The position numbers and the translations under genes were made by a program. Source: Patescibacteria group bacterium (GTDB lineage: Bacteria; Patescibacteriota; Minisyncoccia; UBA6257; 2-01-FULL-56-20). From it: a DNA stretch of 33,018 nt. The stretch lies in assembly GCA_028865305.1 (NCBI GenBank), contig JAGWKM010000013.1, positions 1 through 33,018 of the forward strand. The letters are read 5' to 3'. Position 1 is the stretch's first letter. Each line of letters starts with the position of its first letter. The notes below the pieces were generated by a model, which saw only the letters and a program-made list of their open reading frames with translations, made no database searches and was not told where the DNA came from. Shown here piece after piece: positions 12,384 through 20,596 of the stretch.

Positions 12384-12624
12384 CATACGCAAAGAAATTT
12401 TGATGCAGCTCTATGCTGCCAGGCCGTTGAGCATCAGCGCGGAGCGGATCGCGCGGGATGCACGCAAGGCCGGCTATGATTTCACTCCGCATGAGATACT
12501 CAATGAATTGATTTTTCTCCAAGATAAAGGGCTTGTGGTCAGCCTCAACAATTCAATAGGGAGCGAGTTGATTTTCAGGATTCACGCGCTAGGGGTGACG
12601 TACTACGAACAAGAATTTCAATGA
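12367..12624 (+). CDS. winged-helix protein (Mu gp26-type)
   Basis: This 85-aa protein begins MIRPDNIRKEILMQLYAARP and continues with a winged-helix pattern (LSISAERIARDARKAGYDFT, HEILNELIFLQDKGLVVSLN). It resembles the roughly 100-aa protein between the DUF2730 and DUF3486 genes of Mu-like phages. The frame is open from 12274, but the ATG at 12367 starts the domain and overlaps the previous gene. Its role is not established; a packaging-associated DNA-binding function is plausible from the neighbours. Confidence 0.65.
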   Translation: MIRPDNIRKEILMQLYAARPLSISAERIARDARKAGYDFTPHEILNELIFLQDKGLVVSLNNSIGSELIFRIHALGVTYYEQEFQ

Positions 12625-13175
12625 GCCAGGCACGCACAGGAAAGATCGCCCGCGCTCCGTACAATGTGCGGATGGCAGTGAACACCATGTTGCGCGATGG
12701 CGCAACAAGCCGACAGATCATCGCACTCCTGGAGGGAGCGGGGATCACCGGGGTGAACGATCAGAATGTGACCAACTGGCGCGAGGGCGGATACCAGGAT
12801 TGGTGCAAGGAACAATCCAGGCTGGACGAGATGGCAGCAAAGCGGGAATTCGCGATCGAGATCGTCAAGCAAAACCAGGGATCACAGATTCATGAGGCAA
12901 CCCTTCATCTGGCGGCGAGCCAGCTTTACGAGGCTCTGACGGATTTTGACTTGGGCAATTTGAAAAATCTTCTGGCCGAAAAGCCGGAGAATTATGCCCA
13001 GATTGTGAACGCGCTGGCGAAGTTGAGCAAAGGTGCGCTGGACGTGCAGAAATACAAGGATTTTGTGCGGGAGCAAAAGGAGAAGATCGAAGCGGCGGTC
13101 GGTGTGGCGAAGACCAAAGGCGGTCTCACACCGGAGACACTCAAGACGATTGAGGAGGCGGCGGCAATGCTATGA
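12621..13175 (+). CDS. terminase small subunit (DUF3486, Mu gp27-like)
   Basis: This 184-aa protein has an N-terminal HTH-like region (VRMAVNTMLRDGATSRQIIA, then GITGVNDQNVTNWREGGYQD) and a long helical middle (LHLAASQLYEALTDFDLGNL) and C-terminal coiled region. This is the DUF3486 pattern. It should recognise phage DNA for packaging and load the large terminase. The start overlaps the preceding stop (ATGA), and its end overlaps the large-terminase ATG by four bases. Confidence 0.8.
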   Translation: MSQARTGKIARAPYNVRMAVNTMLRDGATSRQIIALLEGAGITGVNDQNVTNWREGGYQDWCKEQSRLDEMAAKREFAIEIVKQNQGSQIHEATLHLAASQLYEALTDFDLGNLKNLLAEKPENYAQIVNALAKLSKGALDVQKYKDFVREQKEKIEAAVGVAKTKGGLTPETLKTIEEAAAML

Positions 13176-14602
13176 TCGCACGACGCACCATCCGTTCATC
13201 CAGTGTCAGGCCCTCGTATGTGCCGGAGGATTTCGCCGGTCGCTGCAAGATTTTCCCGGCTCCAACGGCGGATGGTCGTGAACCGATCTTGCTGGCTTAC
13301 CAAGCCGACTGGGTGCTGGACAATTCGCGGCTCAAGATCGCAGAGAAGTCGCGTCAGATCGGTTGGACATGGAGCGAGGGTTACAAAATCGTCAGGGAAA
13401 AATCCCAAATGGAATCACGGCTGGACCATTGGATCAGCAGCCGGGATGACATCCAAGCGAGGTTGTTTCTGGAGGATTGCAAGTCTTTTGCAGGACTGCT
13501 GAATATCGCTGCCAAGGACCTTGGATTGATGGTGATTGATGACAAATGCAGTGCGTATGTTTTGAGTTTCGCGAACGGTTTGAGGGCGCACAGCATGAGC
13601 AGCAACCCCGATGCTCAGGCCGGCAAGCGCGGTGGGCGCACGCTCGATGAATTCGCTCTGCATCCTGATCCGCGCAAGTTGTATTCCATCGCTTATCCTG
13701 GTATCACCTGGGGAGGTTCACTGAGCATTTTCTCGACCCATCGAGGGACGGCCAATTTCTTCAATGAGCTGATCAACGAGGTGAAGCACAAGAATAATCC
13801 GAAACAATTCTCCCTGCACAGCGTGACATTGGAGGCCGCTCTCGCGGATGGCTTCCTTTACAAGCTGCAAAAGAAACTGCCTGCGAATGATCCGCGCCAG
13901 CAAATGGATGAGGGCGAATATTTCAACTTCATCAAAGCCGGATGCGCGGACGAAGAAACTTTTGCCCAGGAATTTTGTTGCATCCCCAGCGATGACAACA
14001 GCGCATTCCTGACCTACGAACTGATAACCGGCTGCCAATATCGTGCGGAAGAAAACTGGCAGACGGATTTAAGCGATGCGAAAGGGAAATTGTTCCTCGG
14101 CGTGGATATTGGCCGGGTGAAGGACCTGACGGTGATCTGGGTTCTGGAGCAGCTCGGCGATGTGATGTTCACGCGGCGGGTGATTGAGATGCGAAACGAG
14201 ACCTTCGATAGCCAGGAGAATATTTTGTATCCGATCCTGGCGCTGCCCCAAGTGCAACGATGCTGCATCGATCAAACCGGCATTGGCCGGCAATTCAGCG
14301 AGCGGGCTCAAAGCCGGCATGGCAAATATAAAGTCGAGGGAGTGACGTTCACCGGCGCGGTCAAAGAAGAACTGGCCTATCCATTGCGGGCGGCGTTTGA
14401 GGATCGCACGCTTCGCATCCCGGACAATGATCATGTGCGCAGTGATTTGCGGGCGATCAAGAAGGAAACCACGGCGAGCGGAAATATCCGGTTCAGCGCC
14501 GATCGCGGGGCGAATGGACATGCGGACCGGTTCTGGGCGCTGGCCCTGGCACTGCATGCGGGCAAAACCAAACAGGAAATGGGTGCAGTGGTTGATATAT
14601 GA
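13172..14602 (+). CDS. terminase large subunit (Mu gp28-like)
   Basis: This 476-aa protein has an ATPase domain with a deviant Walker A (KSRQIGWTWS, residues about 59-68) and Walker B TLDEFA (D159, E160), and a C-terminal RNase H-like nuclease with D312 (FLGVDIGRVKDLTVIW), D367 (CCIDQTGIG) and D452 (GHADRFWALALAL). Together these are the motor and cutting activities that fill the head and cleave DNA. It follows the small subunit with overlap and is followed by the portal with overlap. Mu-like terminases cut beyond the phage ends and so package host flanks; whether this one does is unknown. Confidence 0.9.
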   Translation: MIARRTIRSSSVRPSYVPEDFAGRCKIFPAPTADGREPILLAYQADWVLDNSRLKIAEKSRQIGWTWSEGYKIVREKSQMESRLDHWISSRDDIQARLFLEDCKSFAGLLNIAAKDLGLMVIDDKCSAYVLSFANGLRAHSMSSNPDAQAGKRGGRTLDEFALHPDPRKLYSIAYPGITWGGSLSIFSTHRGTANFFNELINEVKHKNNPKQFSLHSVTLEAALADGFLYKLQKKLPANDPRQQMDEGEYFNFIKAGCADEETFAQEFCCIPSDDNSAFLTYELITGCQYRAEENWQTDLSDAKGKLFLGVDIGRVKDLTVIWVLEQLGDVMFTRRVIEMRNETFDSQENILYPILALPQVQRCCIDQTGIGRQFSERAQSRHGKYKVEGVTFTGAVKEELAYPLRAAFEDRTLRIPDNDHVRSDLRAIKKETTASGNIRFSADRGANGHADRFWALALALHAGKTKQEMGAVVDI

Positions 14603-16974
14603 AACGCGCTCAAAATTTTGACGGTCGTTTTCTGGAGGTGGTTCGCAATGCGAATCCGGCGTTTCGCGGGGCGTTGCCGTCGAGCACAAAGGGAGTCTCC
14701 TCGGACGTGGCGGCTTTCCTGAGCGGGACCGATCTGGAACAAAGCGAGCGCGGGGCGCGCCTGGTGAATCCGTATGCGCAATCGGCGTGGATTTATTCGG
14801 CAGTCAGCATCCTGGCGCAGAGTGTGGCGCAAATCCCCTTTCGCATTTCCCGCGTGGCATCCGGCAATGCGCGGCAGGTGCGCCAATTCCTGGGAAGCCA
14901 GGACCCGCAGCAAAAACGCCAGGTGACCAAGGCTCTGAATGAGAAAATCCAGGAGAGCGGTCCGGTGGTGGATTTGTTTGACCGCCCGCACATCAGCATG
15001 TCGCGGGAATTATTTTGGGAATCGGTGGTGACCTGGATGGCTTTGCGTGGGGAATTTTTCATTTTCCCGGCTGACCTGATGGGCAATGCCGTGGATTTGG
15101 CCCAGGGCAAATCACCGCGCATCAGCAGCATGGTCACGCTCAGTCCTGATTTGTTCTGGCATATCGTGGTTGGCTACGAGCTGGAGGGATGGAGATACAC
15201 GGGATCGCCGTTGATCTCTCCGGTGGAGAGCCAGATGTTGCTGCCCAGCGAGGTTTGCTATTCGCGCAGCCCGAATCCGTATCTTTATTGGCGCGGCTTA
15301 TCGCCGCTGATTGTGGCCCTGGCCCCAGCGCAGACGGATTTTGCCGGCGAACAATTTCAAAAAGGATTGTGGGTGAACAATGCTGACACCGGCGTGATCG
15401 TCACCACAGAGCAGCAAACCACGGCGGAACAGCGAGCGGCGATTCTCCAGGCATTACGCGAGCGCAAGCGCAAGGCCGGCACGGCGGATCGGCCCATGTT
15501 TTTATGGGGCGGCGCGAAGGTGGAGAAGCCAACCTTGTCCATGATGGACATGCAGTTCCTGGAAACGCGCACCTTCTTGCGTCAGGAAATATTCTCCATT
15601 TTCAAAGTTCCGGAAACCCTGGCCGGCTTCACCACGGATGTGAATGACGGAGGGGCCGGAGGAAGCCTGGACGCGATCAAGGGAAGTTTCATTGAAACGA
15701 CGATTGGCGCGATTTGCAGGCGGCTTGAAAGTGCGGTGCAGCCGATCATCCGCACCTTTGGCGATGACTTGGTGGGTTGGTTCGACATTGACAGCCTGCC
15801 GATCATGCAGGCCCAGCGTCGGGCGCGGCTGAGCAGTGCGCAACAACTCTTCGGCATGGGCGTGCCAATGGCGGATATTAATACCCTCCTGGACCTCGGG
15901 CTGCCGGATCGGCCTTGGTACAAGCAAGGATGGATTCCTTTCAGTCTCCAGAATCCCATGCAGCAAGAGGCGATGCCTGGCGAAGAGGACCCGGCAGCAC
16001 AGGATGGCGATGAAGGAAAGGACGGGAAAGAAACCGGCTCAGAGGATGATAACCAGGAGAAGTCCAATCCTTTCAATCGCTTCGCCCGGCTGATGGCTGC
16101 GCCGGCGACGGTGCGCAAGCCGGATTACACCGCGTTATGGGAACAGCACATGGCCGATCGGCGCACAGCCCATAATCAATTCCGAAGCAAGGTCAGCAAA
16201 GTGTTGAATGTATTCCGTGGGCGCGCCCTGTCGAAGCTGGCGGAAATTCACCTTGAAAAATCGGCGGGACGGTTTGGCGAGATTCGGGGGGTGGTGGATT
16301 TGATTTTCAACGCCGGTCAATATGGCCAGCAACTCGGCAGCGAACTTCAACCGCTCTGGATGGCGTATTTGCAGGAAGCATCGGCCAATCTTCTCAAGGA
16401 AATCGGGTCGCCCGATGATGCCTGGAAATATCCGCCCAAAGAAGCCCTGGAATTTATTGCCGGCAGGAAACAAACCATCATGGGCTGCGGCGACACCGTG
16501 CGCAACCAGGTGAATACCACCCTGGAGGAAGGCATCACCGCGGGCGAGACCCACGAGGAACTTGCCGATCGCATCAAGGCGGTTTTCACACAAATGACCA
16601 AAACCGAAGCCAAGCGCGTGGCGATGACAGAGGTGAACATCACCTACAACCACGCGCGGCATGCGGGAATGACCCATGCCGGGATCACCCACAAATCCTG
16701 GCTGAGCAGTCATGGCCCAACCGTTAGGCCCGCGCATGCGGAGGCTGAGGCGGTCTATGAGCGCGCACCGATCCCGCTGGATGATCCTTTCGAGGTGATG
16801 GAAGAGGAGATGCTTTATCCTGGGGACGATTCCCTGGGGGCCAGTCCCGAAAACATCATCAATTGCCAGTGTGTGCAACTTGCTGCCAGGGTGAAGGAGC
16901 AGTCCCAGGGAAAAACCCTCTATACTATATATGGTCTGGGTGTGCGGGAGTACCAAAAGGAGGGAAAATCGTGA
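14599..16974 (+). CDS. portal protein fused to a MuF-type minor head protein
   Basis: This 791-aa protein has an N-terminal half (to about residue 460) that reads as an HK97-family portal (SAWIYSAVSILAQSVAQIPF, FDRPHISMSRELFWESVVTW, LETRTFLRQEIFSIFKVPET). It is followed by an acidic linker (about 460-495). The C-terminal part carries a MuF/SPP1 gp7-like domain (GETHEELADRIKAVFTQMTK, TEAKRVAMTEVNITYNHARH, and ENIINCQCVQLAA near 755-765). Portal and MuF are usually separate genes. The portal ring is the DNA gate, and MuF-type proteins aid head assembly or are ejected. An ATGA overlap with the terminase gives the start. Confidence 0.85.
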   Translation: MKRAQNFDGRFLEVVRNANPAFRGALPSSTKGVSSDVAAFLSGTDLEQSERGARLVNPYAQSAWIYSAVSILAQSVAQIPFRISRVASGNARQVRQFLGSQDPQQKRQVTKALNEKIQESGPVVDLFDRPHISMSRELFWESVVTWMALRGEFFIFPADLMGNAVDLAQGKSPRISSMVTLSPDLFWHIVVGYELEGWRYTGSPLISPVESQMLLPSEVCYSRSPNPYLYWRGLSPLIVALAPAQTDFAGEQFQKGLWVNNADTGVIVTTEQQTTAEQRAAILQALRERKRKAGTADRPMFLWGGAKVEKPTLSMMDMQFLETRTFLRQEIFSIFKVPETLAGFTTDVNDGGAGGSLDAIKGSFIETTIGAICRRLESAVQPIIRTFGDDLVGWFDIDSLPIMQAQRRARLSSAQQLFGMGVPMADINTLLDLGLPDRPWYKQGWIPFSLQNPMQQEAMPGEEDPAAQDGDEGKDGKETGSEDDNQEKSNPFNRFARLMAAPATVRKPDYTALWEQHMADRRTAHNQFRSKVSKVLNVFRGRALSKLAEIHLEKSAGRFGEIRGVVDLIFNAGQYGQQLGSELQPLWMAYLQEASANLLKEIGSPDDAWKYPPKEALEFIAGRKQTIMGCGDTVRNQVNTTLEEGITAGETHEELADRIKAVFTQMTKTEAKRVAMTEVNITYNHARHAGMTHAGITHKSWLSSHGPTVRPAHAEAEAVYERAPIPLDDPFEVMEEEMLYPGDDSLGASPENIINCQCVQLAARVKEQSQGKTLYTIYGLGVREYQKEGKS

Positions 16975-17141
16975 AACGCACACAATTGACTTATAGGCCC
17001 TCGGGAATTCCGACCCACTCAATACCCGGTCCGGCATTTCCGGTCATTGCAAGGGCAGTTGCACAGGTTGCAATACCCATTCCTGCAATCGAGTGTCCAA
17101 ACCCAAAAAAACCATCCGTGAATAATCAAAATGAGATATGA
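16971..17141 (+). CDS. small hypothetical protein between portal and protease
   Basis: This 56-aa frame starts at a GTG that overlaps the portal stop (GTGA) and is preceded by a near-perfect AAGGAGG seven bases upstream, the best SD in the late block. Its end overlaps the protease ATG (ATGA). The peptide (MKRTQLTYRPSGIPTHSIPG, then AFPVIARAVAQVAIPIPAIE) is proline-rich and partly hydrophobic. It is not recognised. The upstream extension of the frame to 16863 overlaps the portal and is not used. Confidence 0.65.
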   Translation: MKRTQLTYRPSGIPTHSIPGPAFPVIARAVAQVAIPIPAIECPNPKKPSVNNQNEI

Positions 17142-17815
17142 AAACGCTTGAAACTGAATTTGGACCACGATTGGTCAAATTGTGTGGTGGAAAACCCGGA
17201 ATCCGCGCCGGTCTGACCTGCGAAGTGAAGGCCCTCACCGGATCGGAGCCGGTCATGGACTTCATCGCCTCCACCAACCAGGTGGATCGCTATAATGAAG
17301 TGATCAACCAGGACGGATGGCAGATGGACAACTTCCTGGCCAACCCTGTCGTCCCGGATTGCCATGATTATTCCAGCGTGAGCAAAATCCTAGGCCGGGA
17401 CATCCTGCCGAAGGATCAACAAGTCCAGGGCGGAAAACTTGGCGCCAGAATCCTTTTCGCCACGGATAATCCCATGGGCAGCCTGGCATTCAAACTTGCC
17501 CAGGGCGGATTCCTGAAATCCATGTCGGTCGGTTTCATTCCACTGACCTGGACAAACGGAGCCGGAGCCGATGCGCCCGATCGCACCTACACCAAATCTG
17601 AACTTTTGGAGAAATCCCTGGTGGTGATCCCGGCCAATCCTGGTGCGACCATTGGAAACCAGATCAAGAGCGTGCTGAGCGCGGGCGAACGCCGCGACCT
17701 CGCTGATTGGCTGAAACAATTTTGCAGTGAACCATCCCCGAGCGCATCTAACGCGCCAGCGCCGGGGATTCCGGGCGCGGCACTGCTAAACCTCGCACGC
17801 ATGCTCCGAGGCTGA
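17138..17815 (+). CDS. HK97-type prohead protease (S78/U35 family)
   Basis: This 225-aa protein has His76 in the VVPDCHDYSS segment and Ser130 in FLKSMSVGF, the His and Ser positions of the HK97 protease family. The SVGF strand is the usual hallmark. It should cleave the scaffold or N-terminal part of the capsid precursor encoded next, then itself. A proline/alanine-rich C terminus (PSPSASNAPAPGIPGA) may be the part that is trimmed. Mu uses the unrelated I/Z system at this place, so the head module is of HK97 origin. Confidence 0.82.
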   Translation: MKTLETEFGPRLVKLCGGKPGIRAGLTCEVKALTGSEPVMDFIASTNQVDRYNEVINQDGWQMDNFLANPVVPDCHDYSSVSKILGRDILPKDQQVQGGKLGARILFATDNPMGSLAFKLAQGGFLKSMSVGFIPLTWTNGAGADAPDRTYTKSELLEKSLVVIPANPGATIGNQIKSVLSAGERRDLADWLKQFCSEPSPSASNAPAPGIPGAALLNLARMLRG

Positions 17816-17855
17816 ACGAGCGGCAGAAACCAAACAAAAACAACTCCAGATTGAT

Positions 17856-19352
17856 ATGAAAAAATTGTCCGAATACAAACAAATCGTAGCCCTTGGCCTT
17901 GTCGCACTTCTGTGCGCCGGCCTGTTCCTCGCCGGCGCGCCCGGTATCGTCGTCTTGGCAACCGTCATTCTCTTCCAACTCCTGGCCTTTGCCATGAGCA
18001 AACCTTTGCCCGGATGTTTCAACACTGTACTGACTCCTGAGCAGCTCAAGGAATTCGAGGACATTTGCAAAGAACTCAAGAGCTACGTTCCGGGCCTGAA
18101 AGATTTGCAGGGGGCGGAAGGCGGATTTGCCGCGATCAAAAATCTGCCCACCCTCCTCAAGGCCGAGAAAGATCGGGCCGATGCCATGGAAGCCGCGCTC
18201 AAGAAGCTCCAGAAACGAGGCATCGCTGCGACTGGCGAGAACAAAGTTCGTTGGGTGGGCCGCACGCCATTCATCAGCGATATTGCCGCTCGCGCGATCG
18301 CCAGCGATCTCATTCTCCAAGCCCATTCGGTTTCCGGGATGTTGCCCAAAATCCTGGGAGACGAAGAGCGTTGCGAGAAATTCCTCAAAGAAGCGCGGGC
18401 CTTCGCCGGCATTGAGCAAAAAGCAGGGGGTGCCTTAAGCCCTGCCGACATTCCGTTGCCCACCATTTACATGCCGCAAGTCGTGGAGTTGGTGTTCGCT
18501 TACGGCCAAGCCCGTCAATATTCCACGGTGTTCCCGTTGGGCGCAGGCACGGTGAAACTCCCGCGACTCCAGGCGGGTGAAGATTCCTTCACCTTCCTTG
18601 GTGCCGGCACGGCTGGAATGAGCGCGGCGATAGGGCAGAAAGAAGTGCAGGCTGACCTGGTCACCTTTACCGCGAACAAAGCTGGTGGATTGATTCGTAT
18701 CCCCTCCGAAATCGAAGAGGACACCTTCATCCAACTGGGCCAATTCCTGGCGCGCTACATTGCCCGTCAATTCGCCCTCCTGGAAGACAAAACCATGTTC
18801 CTGGCAGACGGCTCCGCCGGCTACGCGAATATTACTGGCGTCGGCAACTATTGCGTTGCCAATCCGACTTACCTGGTAAAACCCGCTGCCGGCAACACCG
18901 TGGTCAGCGATGTCACTCTGGCCAATTTCCGGGCCATGCGCGCGCTGGTGAATCCTGCGGTCCTGGCCAACATGGCGCAGGACGGCGAGACCAATGCGGC
19001 GTACTTCATGCATCCTTCGCTGGAATCGTTGCTTGTGACCTTCAATACCGTGGGCGCGCCGCAAATCTACATGCCAGCCCGCAACGGACAACCCGCCACG
19101 CTGGATGGCTGGCCCATCCACTGGATCGGCGTCAGCGCGAACAACAACGGGATCGCCCAACCGAATGCCTTCGTGGCCTTCTTCGGCGACCTGAGCTATT
19201 GGTACCTGGGCGAACGCGGCGAACCCCGCGTGGAAGTCAGCCGCGAAGTTTTCTTCGCAACGGACGAACTGGCTATGCGCGCCCTGGAGCGCATTGATGT
19301 CGAAGCCATGGCCGTTGACGCCATGAGCGCACTCCAATTGCCGGCTGCCTGA
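17856..19352 (+). CDS. major capsid protein, HK97 fold, with hydrophobic N terminus
   Basis: This 498-aa protein has residues about 80-125 forming a helical 'delta' segment (ICKELKSYVPGLKDLQGAEG, LKAEKDRADAMEAALKKLQK) normally removed by the protease. After that comes an HK97-type capsid body (YMPQVVELVFAYGQARQYST, GGLIRIPSEIEEDTF, YFMHPSLESLLVTFNTVGAP). Residues 9-46 are two hydrophobic segments (KQIVALGLVALLCAGLFLAG and APGIVVLATVILFQLLAFAM), unusual for a capsid. A later ATG (17994, MSKPLPGCF) would avoid them but has no SD; the first ATG has none either. Placed directly after the protease, as expected. Confidence 0.85.
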   Translation: MKKLSEYKQIVALGLVALLCAGLFLAGAPGIVVLATVILFQLLAFAMSKPLPGCFNTVLTPEQLKEFEDICKELKSYVPGLKDLQGAEGGFAAIKNLPTLLKAEKDRADAMEAALKKLQKRGIAATGENKVRWVGRTPFISDIAARAIASDLILQAHSVSGMLPKILGDEERCEKFLKEARAFAGIEQKAGGALSPADIPLPTIYMPQVVELVFAYGQARQYSTVFPLGAGTVKLPRLQAGEDSFTFLGAGTAGMSAAIGQKEVQADLVTFTANKAGGLIRIPSEIEEDTFIQLGQFLARYIARQFALLEDKTMFLADGSAGYANITGVGNYCVANPTYLVKPAAGNTVVSDVTLANFRAMRALVNPAVLANMAQDGETNAAYFMHPSLESLLVTFNTVGAPQIYMPARNGQPATLDGWPIHWIGVSANNNGIAQPNAFVAFFGDLSYWYLGERGEPRVEVSREVFFATDELAMRALERIDVEAMAVDAMSALQLPAA

Positions 19353-19384
19353 TCGCGCAATAACAACTGAACCATGATTAATCA

Positions 19385-19410
19385 GGGCCGGGGGCCAAAA
19401 TCCCCGGCCC
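19385..19410 (+). terminator. strong GC hairpin behind the capsid gene
   Basis: GGGCCGGGG (19385-19393) pairs perfectly with CCCCGGCCC (19402-19410) around an eight-base loop. No T-run follows, so it may be an RNA-stabilising or processing element, or a partial terminator that keeps capsid mRNA more abundant than the downstream message. Confidence 0.5.
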
Positions 19411-19428
19411 ATTCCAAAGAAAAAATTT

Positions 19429-20340
19429 ATGGCAAAAGAAATTAAAGATAATTTCACCGCGCCCAAAGTGGGCGACACCGTAAACCACGTCTCCGCCACC
19501 GGCTCAATCACCGAAGCCAAAGTCAAGTCCATCCATCCCAAGCATGGAGGCCGACTTGTCACCCTGGAAATCCCCGGCAAAAAAGACGTCGAAGTCAGCT
19601 ATCGTCCTGTGGAAAAAGCGGCTGGCAACACCTGGCATTTCGCGCTGCTCGCGTTGTGCCTGTGGCTCGCAAGCATGGCATTCGCTCAGGCAGCCATTCC
19701 GCAATTCAGCACCTATTCCGCAGCCGGCAATTCCAGCGGCACGGCCACGGCGCTGATTCCCTGCGGATCACACAGCCAGGCGCGAGTGGTCACAGTCAAC
19801 TATGTGAGTGATACCTCCGGGGCATCGTTGCTCCTGTCCAGCGGAACGACTGCATATAGTTCAATCTGGACAAACACAGCGACCTCAGCCGTCACCAACA
19901 CCATTGATTCCACCAACGGCCTGACCGTCGGTGGAACCCTGGTATTGCAACATAACGGAGTGCTGATTGCAGAGACCATTCAAAGTTACGGCAACACCGG
20001 CAACGCTTCATGGACCAATGCAAACAGCTACGTCTATACCAACCCGGTCACCAGCTACGGCATTTATGGCCAAGGCCCAGCCGGCACGCCTGGCACCAAT
20101 GTTTCATGGGTGGCCACCAGCGCGGCTTACGGTGTGATCCCGAACATCGGCGACAGCTATTACATCATGGGATCGGCCACGAGCATTCCGATCGGCGCAA
20201 CCACGGGCTGGCTGGATGGTGAGGATGTCTATTCAGGCAACTTCGGGCGTCCGCTGGAAGTGAGCATCAGCGCGGTGACGACCACAAACCGGCTGCCGGT
20301 GATCAGCGTGCATTACGACGCCCTGGATACGCCATACTAA
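19429..20340 (+). CDS. SH3-like domain joined to an exported beta-rich domain (decoration/surface protein?)
   Basis: This 303-aa protein has two parts. Residues 1-63 (FTAPKVGDTVNHVSATGSIT, GGRLVTLEIPGKKDVEVSYR) look like a small SH3-type beta barrel. Residues about 66-87 (TWHFALLALCLWLASMAFAQ) read as a signal peptide placed inside the protein. The remainder is a Ser/Thr/Asn-rich beta domain. It resembles a fusion of a small capsid-accessory protein with an exported one. The position directly behind the capsid gene is where decoration proteins lie. The internal hydrophobic segment is hard to reconcile with a cytoplasmic virion protein. Confidence 0.6.
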   Translation: MAKEIKDNFTAPKVGDTVNHVSATGSITEAKVKSIHPKHGGRLVTLEIPGKKDVEVSYRPVEKAAGNTWHFALLALCLWLASMAFAQAAIPQFSTYSAAGNSSGTATALIPCGSHSQARVVTVNYVSDTSGASLLLSSGTTAYSSIWTNTATSAVTNTIDSTNGLTVGGTLVLQHNGVLIAETIQSYGNTGNASWTNANSYVYTNPVTSYGIYGQGPAGTPGTNVSWVATSAAYGVIPNIGDSYYIMGSATSIPIGATTGWLDGEDVYSGNFGRPLEVSISAVTTTNRLPVISVHYDALDTPY

Positions 20341-20389
20341 AGCTGAAACAAACTTTGCCGAGCAGGACTGGTCCCCTGCAAAGCAAACC

Positions 20390-20421
20390 GGCGCGGGTGG
20401 GAAGTTCCACCCATCCGCGCC
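20390..20421 (+). other. GC-rich hairpin in the gap after the decoration-type gene
   Basis: GGCGCGG (20390-20396) pairs with CCGCGCC (20415-20421), with an inner GTGG/CCAC helix and a small bulge. No T-run follows. It stands in the 94-bp gap before the small gene at 20435 and resembles the hairpin behind the capsid gene in position and strength. Confidence 0.4.
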
Positions 20422-20434
20422 GACCTGAAATAAA

Positions 20435-20596
20435 ATGAAACCTGAAATTAAAAATCAAATGATGCACTGCCCGGCAGGAGATCGCATGCTGCGGACAGAG
20501 CGCGAAGGCCGGTTGCGGCCACGCGCCAAAAGCGAGGATGTGCTGCCCAGGGGCAATTCAGCCAATTCAGCCAAGCCCGAAATTAAAACCAAATGA
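20435..20596 (+). CDS. small basic hypothetical protein
   Basis: A 53-aa frame begins MKPEIKNQMMHCPAGDRMLR and continues TEREGRLRPRAKSEDVLPRG with a short repeat (NSANSAKPEIK). The ends share the motif KPEIK, and the coding sequence overlaps the start of the next gene by four bases (ATGA). No SD is obvious. The overlap and the lack of another gene in 20341-20592 support it, but codon use alone is not strong evidence for so short a frame. Confidence 0.5.
   Translation: MKPEIKNQMMHCPAGDRMLRTEREGRLRPRAKSEDVLPRGNSANSAKPEIKTK

Noticed and set aside
18435-19580. 381-codon minus-strand frame opposite the capsid gene
   Set aside because: Shadow of the capsid frame; it crosses the end of that gene and has no family signal.
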